From: Butyricicoccus pullicaecorum DSM 23266
GTDB lineage: Bacteria > Bacillota > Clostridia > Oscillospirales > Butyricicoccaceae
Reading direction: 5' to 3'
Assembly (NCBI RefSeq): GCF_900167005.1
Contig: NZ_FUXW01000001.1
Location: 434,001 to 498,000 of the forward strand
Length of the DNA: 64,000 bases
Position numbers and translations under genes: made by a program. This document shows positions 1-13,979 of this stretch, one piece after another. Positions within the stretch are counted from its first letter, which is position 1. The number at the start of each line of letters is the position of its first letter. The notes below the pieces were generated by a model that was not told the origin of the DNA, made no database searches, and worked only from the letters and a program-made list of their open reading frames with translations.

Positions 1-1075
1 CGATCAGGTCGTCAGCCGCAAACAGACGTTTCTGCACCATCTGCAAGCGGAAGCCGTTGTCACGGACGTTGACGTAGGTGCTGGTGTTGTACGAGCCGTA
101 AGGGTAGGCGAAGAACAATTCCTTCGCGCCTAGTACCGAGCGCAGCGACTCGTAAGCACGTTCCAGCTCGCGGTTGAATTCCGGGCCGCTGACCGTAGTA
201 CAGTCGATGTGATCGATGTTGTGGCTGTACACCTTCACATAGCCGCTTTCCTCCATTTCCTTGGCCTGTGCGGAGGTGAAGTAGTTGCCCTGCTCGTTTT
301 CCATCTCGCGCACGATGGTGAAGATGGAAGCCGGAGCCTTCTCTTCAACCAGAACCGGATAGGCGAGGGTGTAGTTATTCATATAACCGTCGTCGATCGT
401 GATGATAAAGTATTTTTTACCCTTTTCGGTCTTGCCCTCGTAGTAATCTTCGAGCGAGATCAGCTCGTAGCCTAGTGCGCGCATATCGCGAATGTCGCAG
501 CGCAGCTTCCATGGGGATGTGTACAGATCGGGCTGTGCAGCGAGCAGGTTGGGGTCTTCGGTGAAGGCGTGATACATATAGACGATGGTGTTGCCCTGTT
601 TTTCAAAATAAGGACGTTCGGGGTTGAGCTCGACGCGCTTTTGCGCACCGTTGTAGACCACCGACCAGTCAAACGCACGGCCGAGGTCGCGCAGTTTGAA
701 GTAGTTATAGCCCGAGATGCTGTATCCCTGAATATCGGTTTTCTGGCCGTTGATATAGACCGTTTGCAGGGTCGGACGGGCGTAGGCCTTGGATGCAGTC
801 TCGACCGGGTTGCTCTCGACCGATGCATCGTAAGATTCACCCGAAGTCAGGGAGATGGAAGAGGTGTCCGGATCGTACACGAGCGAGCAGCCGGTGACAC
901 GGGCGAAATCGCGGGCGCGGACGTAATTATTTCCGTTTACATCGTAGGAAGAAAGGTCGGATTTTTGGTTATAAACGTAGATGTTTTGATTGGAACGGGT
1001 AGCGGTCAGTGCAGAAGCCGAAGAGACTGTCAGGATGGCTGCACAGACCAGTGCAAGGGGACGGGAAAGACGCAA
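1..1075 (-). CDS. Polysaccharide deacetylase with copper-amine-oxidase-like N-domain (3' end outside window)
   Basis: 358 codons are visible; the C-terminus runs off the window. I chose a TTG start at 1075, 11 nt after an AGGAGG ribosome site. The nearby ATG is in another frame that stops after 37 codons, and this frame has a stop just upstream. Residues 1-22 form a signal peptide. Residues ~28-150 resemble the copper amine oxidase N-terminal-like domain (short beta repeats such as YVRARDFARV and YFKLRDLGRA) common on clostridial exported proteins. From ~165 a NodB-type deacetylase domain follows, with the acidic pair D228-D229 (TIDDGY) and a putative zinc motif H285/H289 (SHNIDH). By family it would de-N-acetylate cell-wall or capsule glycans outside the membrane. 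It is transcribed divergently from rpoB. The exact substrate cannot be told. Confidence 0.85.
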   Translation of the reverse strand, partial: MRLSRPLALVCAAILTVSSASALTATRSNQNIYVYNQKSDLSSYDVNGNNYVRARDFARVTGCSLVYDPDTSSISLTSGESYDASVESNPVETASKAYARPTLQTVYINGQKTDIQGYSISGYNYFKLRDLGRAFDWSVVYNGAQKRVELNPERPYFEKQGNTIVYMYHAFTEDPNLLAAQPDLYTSPWKLRCDIRDMRALGYELISLEDYYEGKTEKGKKYFIITIDDGYMNNYTLAYPVLVEEKAPASIFTIVREMENEQGNYFTSAQAKEMEESGYVKVYSHNIDHIDCTTVSGPEFNRELERAYESLRSVLGAKELFFAYPYGSYNTSTYVNVRDNGFRLQMVQKRLFAADDLI

Positions 1076-1102
1076 AACAGTTCATACCTCCTGAAAATGC
1101 AA

Positions 1103-1134
1103 CAAAAAAGACGGTTTCCACAAGAAAACCGTCT
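1103..1134 (-). terminator. Intrinsic terminator in the leader of the deacetylase gene
   Basis: AGACGGTTT (1109-1117) pairs perfectly with AAACCGTCT (1126-1134). On the minus strand six T residues follow. It lies ~30 nt upstream of the TTG start of the deacetylase gene, so it is either an attenuator-like element or a block to stray transcription. A weaker T-run also flanks it on the plus strand. Confidence 0.7.
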
Positions 1135-1155
1135 GTATTTTTGTCTAAAATACAC

Positions 1156-1185
1156 TTGACTATACCTTGGAAAATATGGTATAAT
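1156..1185 (+). promoter_or_regulatory. Sigma-A promoter for rpoB-rpoC
   Basis: TTGACT (1156-1161), 18-nt spacer, perfect TATAAT (1180-1185). It is the only strong promoter between the divergent deacetylase gene and rpoB and gives a ~145-nt leader. Confidence 0.8.
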
Positions 1186-1200
1186 AAATCGCTTATCGAA

Positions 1201-1256
1201 ATGAAGATAAATTTTCCGATAACCATCTTCATAATAGCACGCTTTTCAAAAGAGCG
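1201..1256 (+). other. Two hairpins in the rpoB leader
   Basis: ATGAAGAT (1201-1208) pairs with ATCTTCAT (1225-1232). CGCTT (1240-1244) can pair with AAGAGCG (1250-1256, one bulged A). Neither has a T-run, so they are more likely mRNA-stability or regulatory structures than terminators. Confidence 0.4.
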
Positions 1257-1337
1257 CAAGAGTTATTGAGAAAAAATAGCCACGCCTCCGGGCGTATGAA
1301 GTCCACGGAAATTCAGAAACGGAGTGATGGGTTCAAC

Positions 1338-4300
1338 ATGATGGTGAAAGACGTACAGCACGGCAAGACCACAAGAAAGAGCTTCGCGCGCATCGAGGAA
1401 ATCCTCGAGATGCCCAACCTGATCGAAATCCAGAAGAAGTCCTATGAGTGGTTCCTGGCCACCGGCCTGCGCGAGGTCTTTGAGGACGTCTCTGCGATCA
1501 CCGACTACACCGGCAACCTCGAACTGACCTTCCTTGATTACTCGCTCGACGAGCCGAAGTACAGCATCGAGGAATGCAAGGCAAGAGACGCAACGTATGC
1601 ATGCCCGCTCAAGGTGCGCGTTCGTCTGCGCAACAAGGAGACCGGCGAGATCAAGGAGCAGGAGATTTTCATGGGCGAGTTCCCGCGCATGACCCAGTCT
1701 GGCACCTTCATCTTCAACGGCGCGGAGCGCGCAATCGTTTCGCAGATCGTTCGTTCTCCCGGCGTATACTACGGCCGTGAGCTCGACAAGACCGACAAGG
1801 CAATCCTGTCGGCAACGGTTATCCCGTACCGCGGCGCTTGGCTCGAGTACGAGACCGATATGAACGACGTATTCTACGTTCGTATCGATAAAAACCGTAA
1901 GATTCCGATTACCTCGCTCATCCGTGCGCTGGGCGTCAAGACCGACGCCGAGATCCTCGAGATGTTCGGCGAGGACGAGCGCATCCTGGCAACCCTCGAG
2001 CGCGATCCGTCCAAGACCGCTGAGGAAGCACTGATCGAGATCTACAAGAAGATGCGTCCGGGCGAGCCGCCCTCTGTTGAGTCGGCTACCAGCCTGATGG
2101 ATGCCATGTTCTTCGACACCCGCCGCTACGACATTTCTGCGGTTGGTCGTTACAAGTATAATAAGAAGCTGAATATCGCACGCCGTCTGGTTGGCCGCAA
2201 GCTGCTGACCCCGGCTGTTGATCCGATGACCGGCGAGATTCTGGCAGAGGAAGGCACCATCCTGACCCGTGAGCAGGCGGTCAACGTTGCTGCACGCGGC
2301 GTAAACTCTGTCATTCTGGAGTCCTCCGACGGCCGTCCGGTACATGTATTCGGCAACGGTATGGTTGATGTCAACGACTTCAGCGATTACCTCGGCGGTA
2401 TGACGGCTGACGATCTGGGCATCAAGGAGAAGGTTCGCTTCACCGTCCTCAAGGAGATCATCGATTCCGGCGTGACCGGCGACGAGCTCCGCCAGACGGT
2501 CGAGACCCGCATCCACGACCTCATCCCCAAGACCATCATCGTCGACGACATTCTGGCAACCATCTGTTACCTGCTCAACATCGGCAACGGTGTAGGCGTG
2601 ACCGACGACATCGACCATCTGGGCAACCGTCGTCTGCGCTGCGTTGGTGAGCTGCTGCAGAACCAGGTTCGCATCGGCTTCTCCCGTATGGAGCGCGTTA
2701 TCCGCGAGCGCATGACCATCCAGGATATGGATACCGTCACCCCGCAGTCGCTGATCAACATCCGTCCTGTGACCGCAGCAATCAAGGAGTTCTTCGGTTC
2801 TTCTCCGCTGTCGCAGTTCATGGATCAGAACAACCCCCTCGCAGAGCTGACGCACAAGCGCCGTCTGTCCGCACTGGGCCCCGGCGGTCTGTCGCGTGAC
2901 CGCGCATCGATGGAAGTTCGAGACGTACATTACAGCCACTACGGCCGTATGTGCCCGATCGAGACCCCTGAAGGTCCGAACATCGGTCTGATCTCGTACC
3001 TGGCAACCTATGCGCGCATCAACGACTTCGGCTTTATCGAAGCACCCTATCGCATCATCGACAAGGCAACCGGCCGCGTCACCGACGAGGTTCGCTACAT
3101 GACCGCTGACGTCGAGGATGAGTTCATCGTATGTCAGGCATACGAGCCGCTCGACGAGAACGGCTGCCTGAAGAACGAGCGTATCACCTGCCGTATGCGC
3201 GACGAGATCATCGAGGTTGACCGCAAGGATGTAGACCTCATGGACGTATCGCCCCGCATGATGGTATCGGTCGCAACCGCATTCATCCCCTTCCTGGAGC
3301 ACGATGACGCAAACCGTGCACTGATGGGCGCGAACATGCAGCGTCAGGCTGTGCCGCTGCTCAAGACCGAGGCTCCGGTTGTTGCAACCGGTATGGAGTA
3401 CAAGGCAGCAGTTGACTCGGGTATCATCCCGCTGGCCGAGGGCGACGGTGTCGTTACCCGTTCGACCGCTCGCGAAGTTGCTGTCCGCTACGACAACGGT
3501 GAGGAGAAGTCCTACCACCTGACCAAGTTCCTGCGCTCCAACCAGTCGACCTGCATCAACATGCGTCCGATCGTTGATCTGGGTGAGCGTGTCAAGAAGG
3601 GCGACGTTCTGGCTGACGGTCCTTCGACCGATAAGGGCGAGATCGCACTCGGTAAGAATGCACTGATCGGCTTTATGACCTGGGAAGGTTACAACTACGA
3701 GGACGCCGTTCTGCTGAACGAGCGTCTGGTACGTGATGACGTTTACACCTCGATTCACATTGAGGAATACGAGTCCGAAGCTCGCGATACCAAGCTCGGA
3801 CCGGAAGAGATCACCCGTGACGTGCCCAACGTCGGTGAGGACGCACTGCGCGACCTCGACGAGCGCGGCATCATCCGCGTCGGTGCGGAAGTTCACGCTG
3901 GTGATATCCTGGTCGGTAAGGTTACCCCGAAGGGTGAGACCGAGCTGACCGCCGAGGAGCGCCTGCTGCGCGCAATCTTCGGTGAAAAGGCACGTGAGGT
4001 TCGCGATACCTCGCTGCGTGCACCGCACGGTGAGTCCGGTATCGTCGTTGACGTTAAGGTATTCACCCGTGAAAACGGCGATGAGCTGGCACCTGGTGTC
4101 AACATGGTTGTCCGCTGCTACATCGCTCAGAAGCGTAAGATCTCGGTCGGCGATAAGATGGCAGGCCGACATGGTAACAAGGGTGTTATCTCGCGCATCC
4201 TGCCTCAGGAGGATATGCCCTTCCTGGCAGACGGCACCCCGCTTGACATCGTCCTGAACCCCCTGGGCGTACCTTCGCGTATGAACATCGGTCAGGTACT

Positions 4301-5066
4301 TGAGGTGCATCTGGGCTTTGCAGCTAAGAAGCTGGGCTGGAAGGTCGAGACCCCGGTATTCGACAGCGCAACCCTGGAAGACATTCAGGAAATGCTGGTC
4401 AAGGCTGGCTACGATGCAGACGGCAAGAGCTGGCTGTACGACGGCCGTACCGGTGAGCGCTTTGACAACCGCGTTACCGTTGGTTATATGTATTACCTCA
4501 AGCTGCACCATCTGGTTGATGATAAGATCCACGCACGTTCGACCGGTCCGTACTCGCTCGTTACCCAGCAGCCTCTGGGTGGTAAGGCACAGTTCGGCGG
4601 CCAGCGTTTCGGTGAGATGGAAGTTTGGGCGCTCGAAGCATACGGCGCCGCTTACACCCTGCAGGAGATCCTGACCGTTAAGTCGGACGATATCACCGGC
4701 CGTGTCAAGACCTACGAGGCAATCGTCAAGGGTCACAACGTTCCGCAGCCGGGTGTACCGGAGTCCTTCAAGGTTCTGGTTAAGGAGCTGCAGTCGCTGT
4801 GCCTGGATATCAAGGTACTCGACGAGAACATGGAAGTCATCGAGCTGTCCGAGGACGAGGACGACGAGGTAGATTTCGGCCGTCCGATGGCTGAGGTTCC
4901 GGCAAGCGGTTCGGATGAGGAGTTCGCAGCAGCGGGCTTTGCCATCAACGACGCGGAAGATGGAGACACCGATCTCGACGCATTCGACAGCGCAGCTGTA
5001 GAAGCCGGTGAAGACGATGATTTCGCCGGAGAAGACAACTACGGCGACGGCGATTTTGACGAATAA
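1338..5066 (+). CDS. rpoB: DNA-directed RNA polymerase subunit beta
   Basis: 1242 aa. The catalytic beta subunit forms the active-site cleft and the rifampicin pocket. The frame stays open upstream to a TTG at 1266, but family N-termini begin near [15 protein letters not shown], so the ATG at 1338 (GGAG at 1321) is preferred; the adjacent ATG at 1341 is equally possible. The rifampicin region (~residues 485-535) reads [13 protein letters not shown], then [15 protein letters not shown], with the usual sensitive residues (D in MDQNN, H in HKRR, S in RLSAL). [11 protein letters not shown] and [12 protein letters not shown] are intact. An acidic tail rich in D/E (~residues 1170-1242) is common in Clostridia. 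rplJ-rplL, normally just upstream, are absent. It is followed 28 nt later by rpoC. Confidence 0.98.
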   Translation: MMVKDVQHGKTTRKSFARIEEILEMPNLIEIQKKSYEWFLATGLREVFEDVSAITDYTGNLELTFLDYSLDEPKYSIEECKARDATYACPLKVRVRLRNKETGEIKEQEIFMGEFPRMTQSGTFIFNGAERAIVSQIVRSPGVYYGRELDKTDKAILSATVIPYRGAWLEYETDMNDVFYVRIDKNRKIPITSLIRALGVKTDAEILEMFGEDERILATLERDPSKTAEEALIEIYKKMRPGEPPSVESATSLMDAMFFDTRRYDISAVGRYKYNKKLNIARRLVGRKLLTPAVDPMTGEILAEEGTILTREQAVNVAARGVNSVILESSDGRPVHVFGNGMVDVNDFSDYLGGMTADDLGIKEKVRFTVLKEIIDSGVTGDELRQTVETRIHDLIPKTIIVDDILATICYLLNIGNGVGVTDDIDHLGNRRLRCVGELLQNQVRIGFSRMERVIRERMTIQDMDTVTPQSLINIRPVTAAIKEFFGSSPLSQFMDQNNPLAELTHKRRLSALGPGGLSRDRASMEVRDVHYSHYGRMCPIETPEGPNIGLISYLATYARINDFGFIEAPYRIIDKATGRVTDEVRYMTADVEDEFIVCQAYEPLDENGCLKNERITCRMRDEIIEVDRKDVDLMDVSPRMMVSVATAFIPFLEHDDANRALMGANMQRQAVPLLKTEAPVVATGMEYKAAVDSGIIPLAEGDGVVTRSTAREVAVRYDNGEEKSYHLTKFLRSNQSTCINMRPIVDLGERVKKGDVLADGPSTDKGEIALGKNALIGFMTWEGYNYEDAVLLNERLVRDDVYTSIHIEEYESEARDTKLGPEEITRDVPNVGEDALRDLDERGIIRVGAEVHAGDILVGKVTPKGETELTAEERLLRAIFGEKAREVRDTSLRAPHGESGIVVDVKVFTRENGDELAPGVNMVVRCYIAQKRKISVGDKMAGRHGNKGVISRILPQEDMPFLADGTPLDIVLNPLGVPSRMNIGQVLEVHLGFAAKKLGWKVETPVFDSATLEDIQEMLVKAGYDADGKSWLYDGRTGERFDNRVTVGYMYYLKLHHLVDDKIHARSTGPYSLVTQQPLGGKAQFGGQRFGEMEVWALEAYGAAYTLQEILTVKSDDITGRVKTYEAIVKGHNVPQPGVPESFKVLVKELQSLCLDIKVLDENMEVIELSEDEDDEVDFGRPMAEVPASGSDEEFAAAGFAINDAEDGDTDLDAFDSAAVEAGEDDDFAGEDNYGDGDFDE

Positions 5067-5094
5067 CGCGGATACAGGAGGAGCTTTCTAAATT

Positions 5095-8622
<3,528 letters not shown>

Positions 8623-8652
8623 TTGACCTGCTTTCCATAAACGCAACAGCAC

Positions 8653-8684
8653 AGCCCCGAAACCTAAGTTTCGGGGCTCTTTCT
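8653..8684 (+). terminator. rpoBC terminator
   Basis: AGCCCCGAAA (8653-8662) pairs with TTTCGGGGCT (8669-8678) around a 6-nt loop, followed by a T-rich tract. Confidence 0.9.
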
Positions 8685-8886
8685 AAACTGACAGACAAAC
8701 TGCATACTGTTTGCAAAACCCCTGTTTTTGTGTCGATCTCGGGTACAAACCCCGGAAACCGACCGCATTCGCCTGAAAAAACCTGAAAAATTCATGTATT
8801 TATCAGAGTGAAAAGGGAAAAATAGACAGGTCGGACGGTCTCTGGAGCGATTTTCTTGTGAAAAAAAGGGAATCGAGAAAAAATGC
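8685..8886. other. Intergenic region without recognisable gene
   Basis: About 200 nt between the rpoC terminator and the next promoter. I see no ORF with a ribosome site, no second terminator and no convincing RNA fold. Confidence 0.5.
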
Positions 8887-8915
8887 TTGACCTGGGGGCG
8901 TTTGGGGGGTATACT
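8887..8915 (+). promoter_or_regulatory. Promoter for the L7Ae-rpsL-rpsG-fusA unit
   Basis: TTGACC (8887-8892), 17-nt spacer, TATACT (8910-8915), then AGGAGG (8933) and the ATG at 8946. It separates the ribosomal genes from rpoBC. Confidence 0.8.
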
Positions 8916-8945
8916 GTAGGAGTATGCGGTATAGGAGGTTAGAAT

Positions 8946-9197
8946 ATGCTTTCTGAATTATCGCAGGCGGCAAAAGTCGTCGGCGTAAAACAGTCAAAAA
9001 AGGCAATCCGCGAGGGAAACGCGCAGACCGTTTTTGTGGCTGATGACGCCGAACAGCGTGTGATCCGTCCGATCCGTGACTTGTGCTGCGAACTGGGTGT
9101 CGAGCTTTCCGAAGTTCCCACGATGGTTGAACTCGGAGATGCCGCCGGCATTGATGTCGGCGCTGCCGTTGTCACCCTGCTCAAATCTGCTAATTAA
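8946..9197 (+). CDS. ybxF: L7Ae-family ribosome-associated protein (YbxF-like)
   Basis: 83 aa, the usual size for the bacterial L7Ae/L30e/S12e/Gadd45-type proteins that bind RNA kink-turns. The sequence has the family pattern: an N-terminal helix with KVVGVKQSKKAI, a central VFVADDAEQRVI strand-helix, then GVELSEVPTMVELGDAAG ahead of the last helix. Its place directly before rpsL in the str operon matches Bacillus ybxF. Start ATG with AGGAGG 7 nt upstream. In Bacillus the protein binds K-turn RNA but is not essential; its role here is inferred from family and position. Confidence 0.9.
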   Translation: MLSELSQAAKVVGVKQSKKAIREGNAQTVFVADDAEQRVIRPIRDLCCELGVELSEVPTMVELGDAAGIDVGAAVVTLLKSAN

Positions 9198-9248
9198 ACA
9201 GGGCAGCCTGTTTAATATAGAATATCTTTGAAAGAAGGAGGAAATAGA

Positions 9249-9668
9249 ATGCCTACTTTTAACCAGCTCGTTCGTAAGGGCCGTGAGACCGTTGTTGCAA
9301 AGTCTACCGCTCCTGCTCTCCAGGTTGGTCTGAACTCTCTGAAGAAGAAGACCACCGAGCAGTCTGCTCCGCAGAAGCGCGGTGTCTGCACCACCGTTAA
9401 GACCATGACCCCCAAGAAGCCGAACTCTGCACTGCGTAAGATCGCTCGTGTAAAGCTGACCAACGGTATGGAGGTATCTGCTTACATCCCCGGTATCGGT
9501 CACAACCTGCAGGAGCACTCTGTTGTAATGGTTCGCGGCGGCCGTGTAAAGGACCTGCCTGGCGTACGTTACCACATCATCCGCGGCACTCTGGATACCC
9601 AGGGCGTTGCAAACCGCAAGCAGGCTCGCTCCAAGTACGGCGCAAAGCGCCCGAAGGCTGGCAAGTAA
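9249..9668 (+). CDS. rpsL: 30S ribosomal protein S12
   Basis: 139 aa. S12 sits at the decoding centre and helps check codon-anticodon pairing. The frame stays open to an upstream ATG (9228), but AAGGAGG at 9235-9241 and the conserved start [12 protein letters not shown] fix the start at 9249. The decoding loops [11 protein letters not shown] and [15 protein letters not shown] are intact, with the lysines whose change gives streptomycin resistance still wild type. The basic C-terminal tail is normal. It is followed by an unusually long spacer before rpsG. Confidence 0.97.
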   Translation: MPTFNQLVRKGRETVVAKSTAPALQVGLNSLKKKTTEQSAPQKRGVCTTVKTMTPKKPNSALRKIARVKLTNGMEVSAYIPGIGHNLQEHSVVMVRGGRVKDLPGVRYHIIRGTLDTQGVANRKQARSKYGAKRPKAGK

Positions 9669-9704
9669 TCCGCATTTCGTTTCCGTATTGTTCGATAGAT
9701 GACT

Positions 9705-9912
9705 GCGCGGCTTAAACCCCGCGCCCTCGTCCTCGGTCTCTACGAAAACCTGCCGGAAATTTGTCTGCATCAAAGTCTTTGAGAGCTTTTCACAGCTTCA
9801 CAAAGCAACCGTTCGGTCTGCCCAAACCTTGAGCAGACCGGCCCACCGCTTTGTCCTGTTTTTCCGAGTGAAAACCCGGACAGGCGCAAAACGGCACGAA
9901 AAGAATGTGCCG
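9705..9912 (+). other. Structured leader between rpsL and rpsG
   Basis: The 285-nt rpsL-rpsG gap holds no ORF with a ribosome site but four stem-loops. GCGCGG/CCGCGC lies at 9705-9724. CGGTCTGC/GCAGACCG lies at 9814-9840 with an 11-nt loop. CCTGT-TTTTC/GAAAA-ACAGG lies at 9855-9884 with a CCCGG bulge on the 3' side. CGGCAC/GTGCCG lies at 9892-9912. The last ends 28 nt before the rpsG ribosome site. In E. coli, S7 binds the rpsL-rpsG spacer to repress translation; a similar role is possible here. Confidence 0.55.
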
Positions 9913-9953
9913 AGTACCAATGAAATCATTTCTATATGAAGGAGGGAAGTAAA

Positions 9954-10424
9954 GTGCCAAGAAGAGGAAATGTTCCCAAGAGAGACGTTCTGCCCGATCC
10001 GATGTACAACTCCAAGCTCGTCACCAAGCTGGTAAACTCTATCATGCTCGACGGCAAGAAGGGTGTCGCGCAGAAGGTCGTTTATGGTGCTTTTGACATC
10101 GTTCGCGACAAGACCGGTCGTGAGCCGCTGGAGGTTTTTACCGAGGCGATGGAAAATATCATGCCGTCTCTGGAGGTTAAGGCTCGCCGTGTAGGCGGTG
10201 CTACCTACCAGGTTCCGATGGAAGTTCGCCCGGAGCGTCGTCAGACCCTGGGTCTGCGCTGGATCACCAAGTACTCCCGCGCACGCAGCGAGAAGACCAT
10301 GCGCGAGCGTCTGGCTGGCGAGATCATGGACGCTTGCAACAATCTGGGCGGCTCTGTCAAGAAGCGTGAGGATACGCACAAGATGGCAGAGGCAAACAAG
10401 GCATTCGCTCACTACCGTTATTAA
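9954..10424 (+). CDS. rpsG: 30S ribosomal protein S7
   Basis: 156 aa, the standard length. S7 nucleates assembly of the 30S head and contacts E-site tRNA. The GTG start at 9954 (protein start [16 protein letters not shown]) is chosen over the in-frame ATG at 9936 because GGAGGG at 9941-9946 lies just ahead of it and the family N-terminus begins there. Conserved [11 protein letters not shown] and [16 protein letters not shown] are present. It precedes fusA by 31 nt. Confidence 0.97.
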   Translation: MPRRGNVPKRDVLPDPMYNSKLVTKLVNSIMLDGKKGVAQKVVYGAFDIVRDKTGREPLEVFTEAMENIMPSLEVKARRVGGATYQVPMEVRPERRQTLGLRWITKYSRARSEKTMRERLAGEIMDACNNLGGSVKKREDTHKMAEANKAFAHYRY

Positions 10425-10455
10425 TTAGCGGCAGGAATTTGAAAGGAGAGCCAAT

Positions 10456-12540
10456 ATGCCTAGAGAGTATTCGCTTGAAAAAACCAGAAATATCGGCATC
10501 ATGGCGCACATCGATGCCGGTAAGACCACTACGACCGAGCGTATTCTGTACTACACCGGCGTAAACTACAAGATCGGCGATACCCATGACGGTACCGCTA
10601 CCATGGACTGGATGGAGCAGGAGCAGGAGCGTGGTATTACCATTACCTCCGCTGCTACCACCTGTCACTGGAAGGATCACCGCATCAACATCATCGACAC
10701 CCCGGGCCACGTTGACTTCACCGTTGAGGTACAGCGTTCCCTGCGCGTACTCGACGGTTCTGTTACCGTATTCTGCGCAAAGGGTGGCGTAGAGCCGCAG
10801 TCTGAGACCGTTTGGCATCAGGCTGACGAGTATCACGTTCCGCGTATGGCGTTCGTCAATAAGATGGACATCATGGGCGCTGACTTCTTCAATGTTGTTG
10901 ACATGATGAAGGATCGCCTGAAGTGTAATGCGGTTCCGATTCAGCTGCCGATCGGCGCTGAGGACACCTTCAAGGGTGTTATCGACCTGATCACCATGCG
11001 CGCTGAGGTTTACTATGATGACCTCGGTAAGGACGTCCGCGATGAGGACATCCCGGCTGACATGATGGATCAGGCTCAGGAGTACCACGATGCTCTGCTC
11101 GAGGCAGTTGCTGAGCTCGACGAGGACCTCATGATGAAGTACCTCGAGGGCGAAGAGCTGACCATCCCGGAGATCAAGGCTGCTCTGCGTAAGGGCGTCT
11201 GCAACGTACAGATTATCCCTGTACTGTGCGGTACCGCTTACCGCAACAAGGGCGTTCAGCTGCTGCTCGACGCAGTCGTTGACTACATGCCCGCTCCGAC
11301 CGACGTTCCTGCAATCAAGGGCGTTAACCCGGACACCGAGGAAGAGGACGAGCGTCCGTCTTCTGACGATGCTCCGTTCTCCGCTCTGGCGTTCAAGATC
11401 ATGACCGACCCGTATGTAGGTCGTCTGACCTTCTTCCGCGTTTACTCCGGTACCATCGGTGCAGGTTCCTCTGTACTGAACGCTACCAAGGGTCAGCGCG
11501 AGCGCCTGGGTCGCATCCTGCAGATGCACGCTAACTCCCGTAAGGATATCGACATGGTTTACTCCGGCGATATCGCTGCGGCAGTAGGCTTTAAGAATAC
11601 CACCACCGGTGATACCCTCTGCGACGAGAAGCACCCGATCATCCTGGAGTCCATGAACTTCCCGGAGCCGGTTATCCGCGTTGCAATCGAGCCCAAGACC
11701 AAGGCTGGTCAGGAGAAGATGGGTATCGCGCTGGCTAAGCTGGCAGAAGAAGATCCGACCTTCCGCACCTACACCGATGAGGAAACCGGTCAGACCATCA
11801 TCGCTGGCATGGGCGAGCTGCACCTCGAGATCATCGTTGACCGTCTGCTTCGCGAGTTCAAGGTCGAGGCAAACGTAGGTGAGCCGCAGGTTGCTTACAA
11901 GGAGACCATCCGCCGCGACGCGAACGTCGATATGAAGTACGCTCGTCAGTCTGGTGGTAAGGGTCAGTATGGTCACGTCAAGATCATCGTTGAGCCGAAC
12001 GAGTCCGGTAAGGGCTACGAGTTCATCAACAAGATCGTCGGCGGTGCCATCCCGAAGGAATATATCGAGCCTGTTAACCAGGGTATCCAGGGTGCTATGC
12101 AGGCAGGCGTTCTGGCCGGCTATCCGGTTGTTGACGTCAAGGTTACTCTGTACGATGGCTCCTTCCACGAAGTCGACTCCTCTGAAATGGCGTTTAAGAT
12201 CGCTGGTTCTATGGCGTTCAAGGAAGCAATGCGCAAGGCTGATCCGGTTCTGATGGAGCCCATCATGCAGGTTGACGTAATGGTTCCTGAGGACTACATG
12301 GGCGACGTTATCGGCGGCCTGAATGCTCGCCGTGGTCAGATCCAGGGTATGGAGCCGCGCGGCGGCGTAGAAGCAATCTCCGCAGCAGTTCCGCTGTCTG
12401 AGATGTTCGGTTACGCAACCGCTCTGCGTTCGAGCACCCAGGGCCGTGGCCAGTACACCATGCAGCCGAGCCACTACACTGAGGTTCCGAAGTCCGTACA
12501 GGATAAAATTGTCGACGCACGCAATAAAAACGACAACTAA
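10456..12540 (+). CDS. fusA: Elongation factor G
   Basis: 694 aa. The translocase GTPase moves tRNAs and mRNA after each peptide bond. G-domain motifs are intact: [13 protein letters not shown] (G1, ~residue 17), switch [18 protein letters not shown] (G3), NKMD (G4). The domain IV tip and the C-terminal [14 protein letters not shown] are also canonical, so this is the housekeeping EF-G, not a TetM-like ribosomal protection protein. AGGAG precedes the ATG. It is the last gene before a tuf gene that seems to have its own promoter. Confidence 0.98.
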   Translation: MPREYSLEKTRNIGIMAHIDAGKTTTTERILYYTGVNYKIGDTHDGTATMDWMEQEQERGITITSAATTCHWKDHRINIIDTPGHVDFTVEVQRSLRVLDGSVTVFCAKGGVEPQSETVWHQADEYHVPRMAFVNKMDIMGADFFNVVDMMKDRLKCNAVPIQLPIGAEDTFKGVIDLITMRAEVYYDDLGKDVRDEDIPADMMDQAQEYHDALLEAVAELDEDLMMKYLEGEELTIPEIKAALRKGVCNVQIIPVLCGTAYRNKGVQLLLDAVVDYMPAPTDVPAIKGVNPDTEEEDERPSSDDAPFSALAFKIMTDPYVGRLTFFRVYSGTIGAGSSVLNATKGQRERLGRILQMHANSRKDIDMVYSGDIAAAVGFKNTTTGDTLCDEKHPIILESMNFPEPVIRVAIEPKTKAGQEKMGIALAKLAEEDPTFRTYTDEETGQTIIAGMGELHLEIIVDRLLREFKVEANVGEPQVAYKETIRRDANVDMKYARQSGGKGQYGHVKIIVEPNESGKGYEFINKIVGGAIPKEYIEPVNQGIQGAMQAGVLAGYPVVDVKVTLYDGSFHEVDSSEMAFKIAGSMAFKEAMRKADPVLMEPIMQVDVMVPEDYMGDVIGGLNARRGQIQGMEPRGGVEAISAAVPLSEMFGYATALRSSTQGRGQYTMQPSHYTEVPKSVQDKIVDARNKNDN

Positions 12541-12543
12541 TAG

Positions 12544-12572
12544 TTGATTTTTTTGCGAAAGTATTTTAGAAT
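12544..12572 (+). promoter_or_regulatory. Possible promoter for tuf
   Basis: TTGATT (12544-12549), exactly 17 nt, TAGAAT (12567-12572). This would allow EF-Tu to be made in excess over the rest of the operon. The -10 lies in an imperfect inverted repeat (TAGAATA at 12567 with TATTCTA at 12592). Confidence 0.5.
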
Positions 12573-12602
12573 AGTCTTATCACTGGACTCTTATTCTAGA
12601 TG

Positions 12603-12626
12603 ATCGTTCTTTGCAATAAGAGCGAT
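12603..12626 (+). other. Hairpin in tuf leader
   Basis: ATCGTTCTT (12603-12611) pairs with AAGAGCGAT (12618-12626) through one U-G pair. It lies ~15 nt before the AAGGAGG ribosome site. There is no T-run, so it is not a terminator. Confidence 0.4.
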
Positions 12627-12655
12627 TCCAAAAACACACAAGGAGGCTTTCTCAA

Positions 12656-13858
12656 ATGGCTAAGGAAAAATTTGAACGTAATAAGCCGCATCTTAACATT
12701 GGTACCATCGGTCACGTCGACCACGGTAAGACCACTCTGACTGCGGCAATCACCAAGGTTCTGGCAATGGCTGGCGATGCTGAGTATCAGGCATACGACG
12801 CAATCGACAAGGCTCCCGAGGAGAAGGAGCGCGGCATTACCATTAACACCGCTCACGTTGAGTATCAGACCGCTAAGCGTCACTACGCTCACGTTGACTG
12901 CCCGGGCCATGCTGACTACGTTAAGAACATGATCACCGGTGCTGCTCAGATGGACGGCGCTATCCTGGTTGTTTCCTCTGCTGACGGCCCGATGCCCCAG
13001 ACCCGTGAGCACATCCTGCTCGCTCGTCAGGTAGGCGTTCCCTACATTGTTGTATTCATGAACAAGGTTGACCAGGTTGACGATCCCGAGCTGCTCGACC
13101 TCGTTGAGATGGAGATCCGTGAGCTGCTGTCCACCTACGAGTTCCCGGGCGACGACGTTCCGGTAATCCGTGGCTCCGCTCTGAACGTTCTGACCTGCGA
13201 GTCCAACGATCCCAACGCTCCCGAGTATGCTTGCATCCGTGAGCTGATGGACGCTGTTGACTCCTATATCCCGGATCCGGTTCGTAACGACGAGCTGCCC
13301 TTCCTGATGCCTGTCGAGGACGTATTCTCCATCACCGGTCGTGGTACCGTTGCTACCGGCCGTGTAGAGCGTGGTATCCTGAAGCTGTCCGAGGAAGTTG
13401 AGATCGTAGGCCTGATGGACGCTCCCCGCAAGACCGTTGTTACCGGTATCGAGATGTTCCGCAAGCTGCTCGACTACGCTGAGGCTGGCGACAACATCGG
13501 TGCTCTGCTCCGTGGTATCCAGAAGACCGATATCGAGCGTGGCCAGGTTCTGGCTAAGCCCGGCACCATTCATCCGCACACCAAGTTCAAGGGTCAGGTT
13601 TACGTTCTGAAGAAGGAAGAGGGCGGCCGTCATACTCCTTTCTTCAACAACTACCGTCCCCAGTTCTACTTCCGTACCACCGACGTAACCGGTGTTATCT
13701 CTCTGCCGGAAGGCACCGAGATGTGCATGCCTGGCGATAACGTCGAGATGGACGTTGAGCTGATCACCCCGATCGCTATCGAGGAAGGCCTGCGTTTCGC
13801 TATCCGTGAGGGTGGCCGTACCGTAGGTTCCGGCGTTGTTGTTAAGGTTAACGAGTAA
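12656..13858 (+). CDS. tuf: Elongation factor Tu
   Basis: 400 aa. It carries aminoacyl-tRNA to the ribosomal A site as a GTP complex. [15 protein letters not shown] (G1, ~18), [21 protein letters not shown] (G3) and NKVD (G4) are present, with full domains II and III ending in GVVVKVNE. A strong ribosome site AAGGAGG lies upstream. It contains a short acidic stretch ([10 protein letters not shown]) seen in many clostridial EF-Tu proteins. It ends the ribosomal block at a strong terminator. Only this tuf copy lies in the window. Confidence 0.98.
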   Translation: MAKEKFERNKPHLNIGTIGHVDHGKTTLTAAITKVLAMAGDAEYQAYDAIDKAPEEKERGITINTAHVEYQTAKRHYAHVDCPGHADYVKNMITGAAQMDGAILVVSSADGPMPQTREHILLARQVGVPYIVVFMNKVDQVDDPELLDLVEMEIRELLSTYEFPGDDVPVIRGSALNVLTCESNDPNAPEYACIRELMDAVDSYIPDPVRNDELPFLMPVEDVFSITGRGTVATGRVERGILKLSEEVEIVGLMDAPRKTVVTGIEMFRKLLDYAEAGDNIGALLRGIQKTDIERGQVLAKPGTIHPHTKFKGQVYVLKKEEGGRHTPFFNNYRPQFYFRTTDVTGVISLPEGTEMCMPGDNVEMDVELITPIAIEEGLRFAIREGGRTVGSGVVVKVNE

Positions 13859-13893
13859 TTTTCGTTTCCTTGCCTCACAATGACAAGATACAA

Positions 13894-13924
13894 AGTCCCT
13901 GCCGAAAGGCAGGGGCTTTTTTTA
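13894..13924 (+). terminator. tuf terminator
   Basis: CCCTGCC-GAAA-GGCAGGG stem with GNRA-type loop, closed further by AG/CT, followed by seven T residues. Confidence 0.92.
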
Positions 13925-13979
13925 TCCTTTCACGCACTGCACCCAAGGCGCATAGGATGCGGTAAGGAGGTGCGGGCGC

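Noticed and set aside
1263-4736. 1157-codon open frame antisense to rpoB, and others such as 6529-8652 and 10357-12474 (minus)
   Set aside because: They mirror highly biased GC-rich codons of rpoB, rpoC and fusA, have no family features or ribosome sites, and lie wholly over essential genes.
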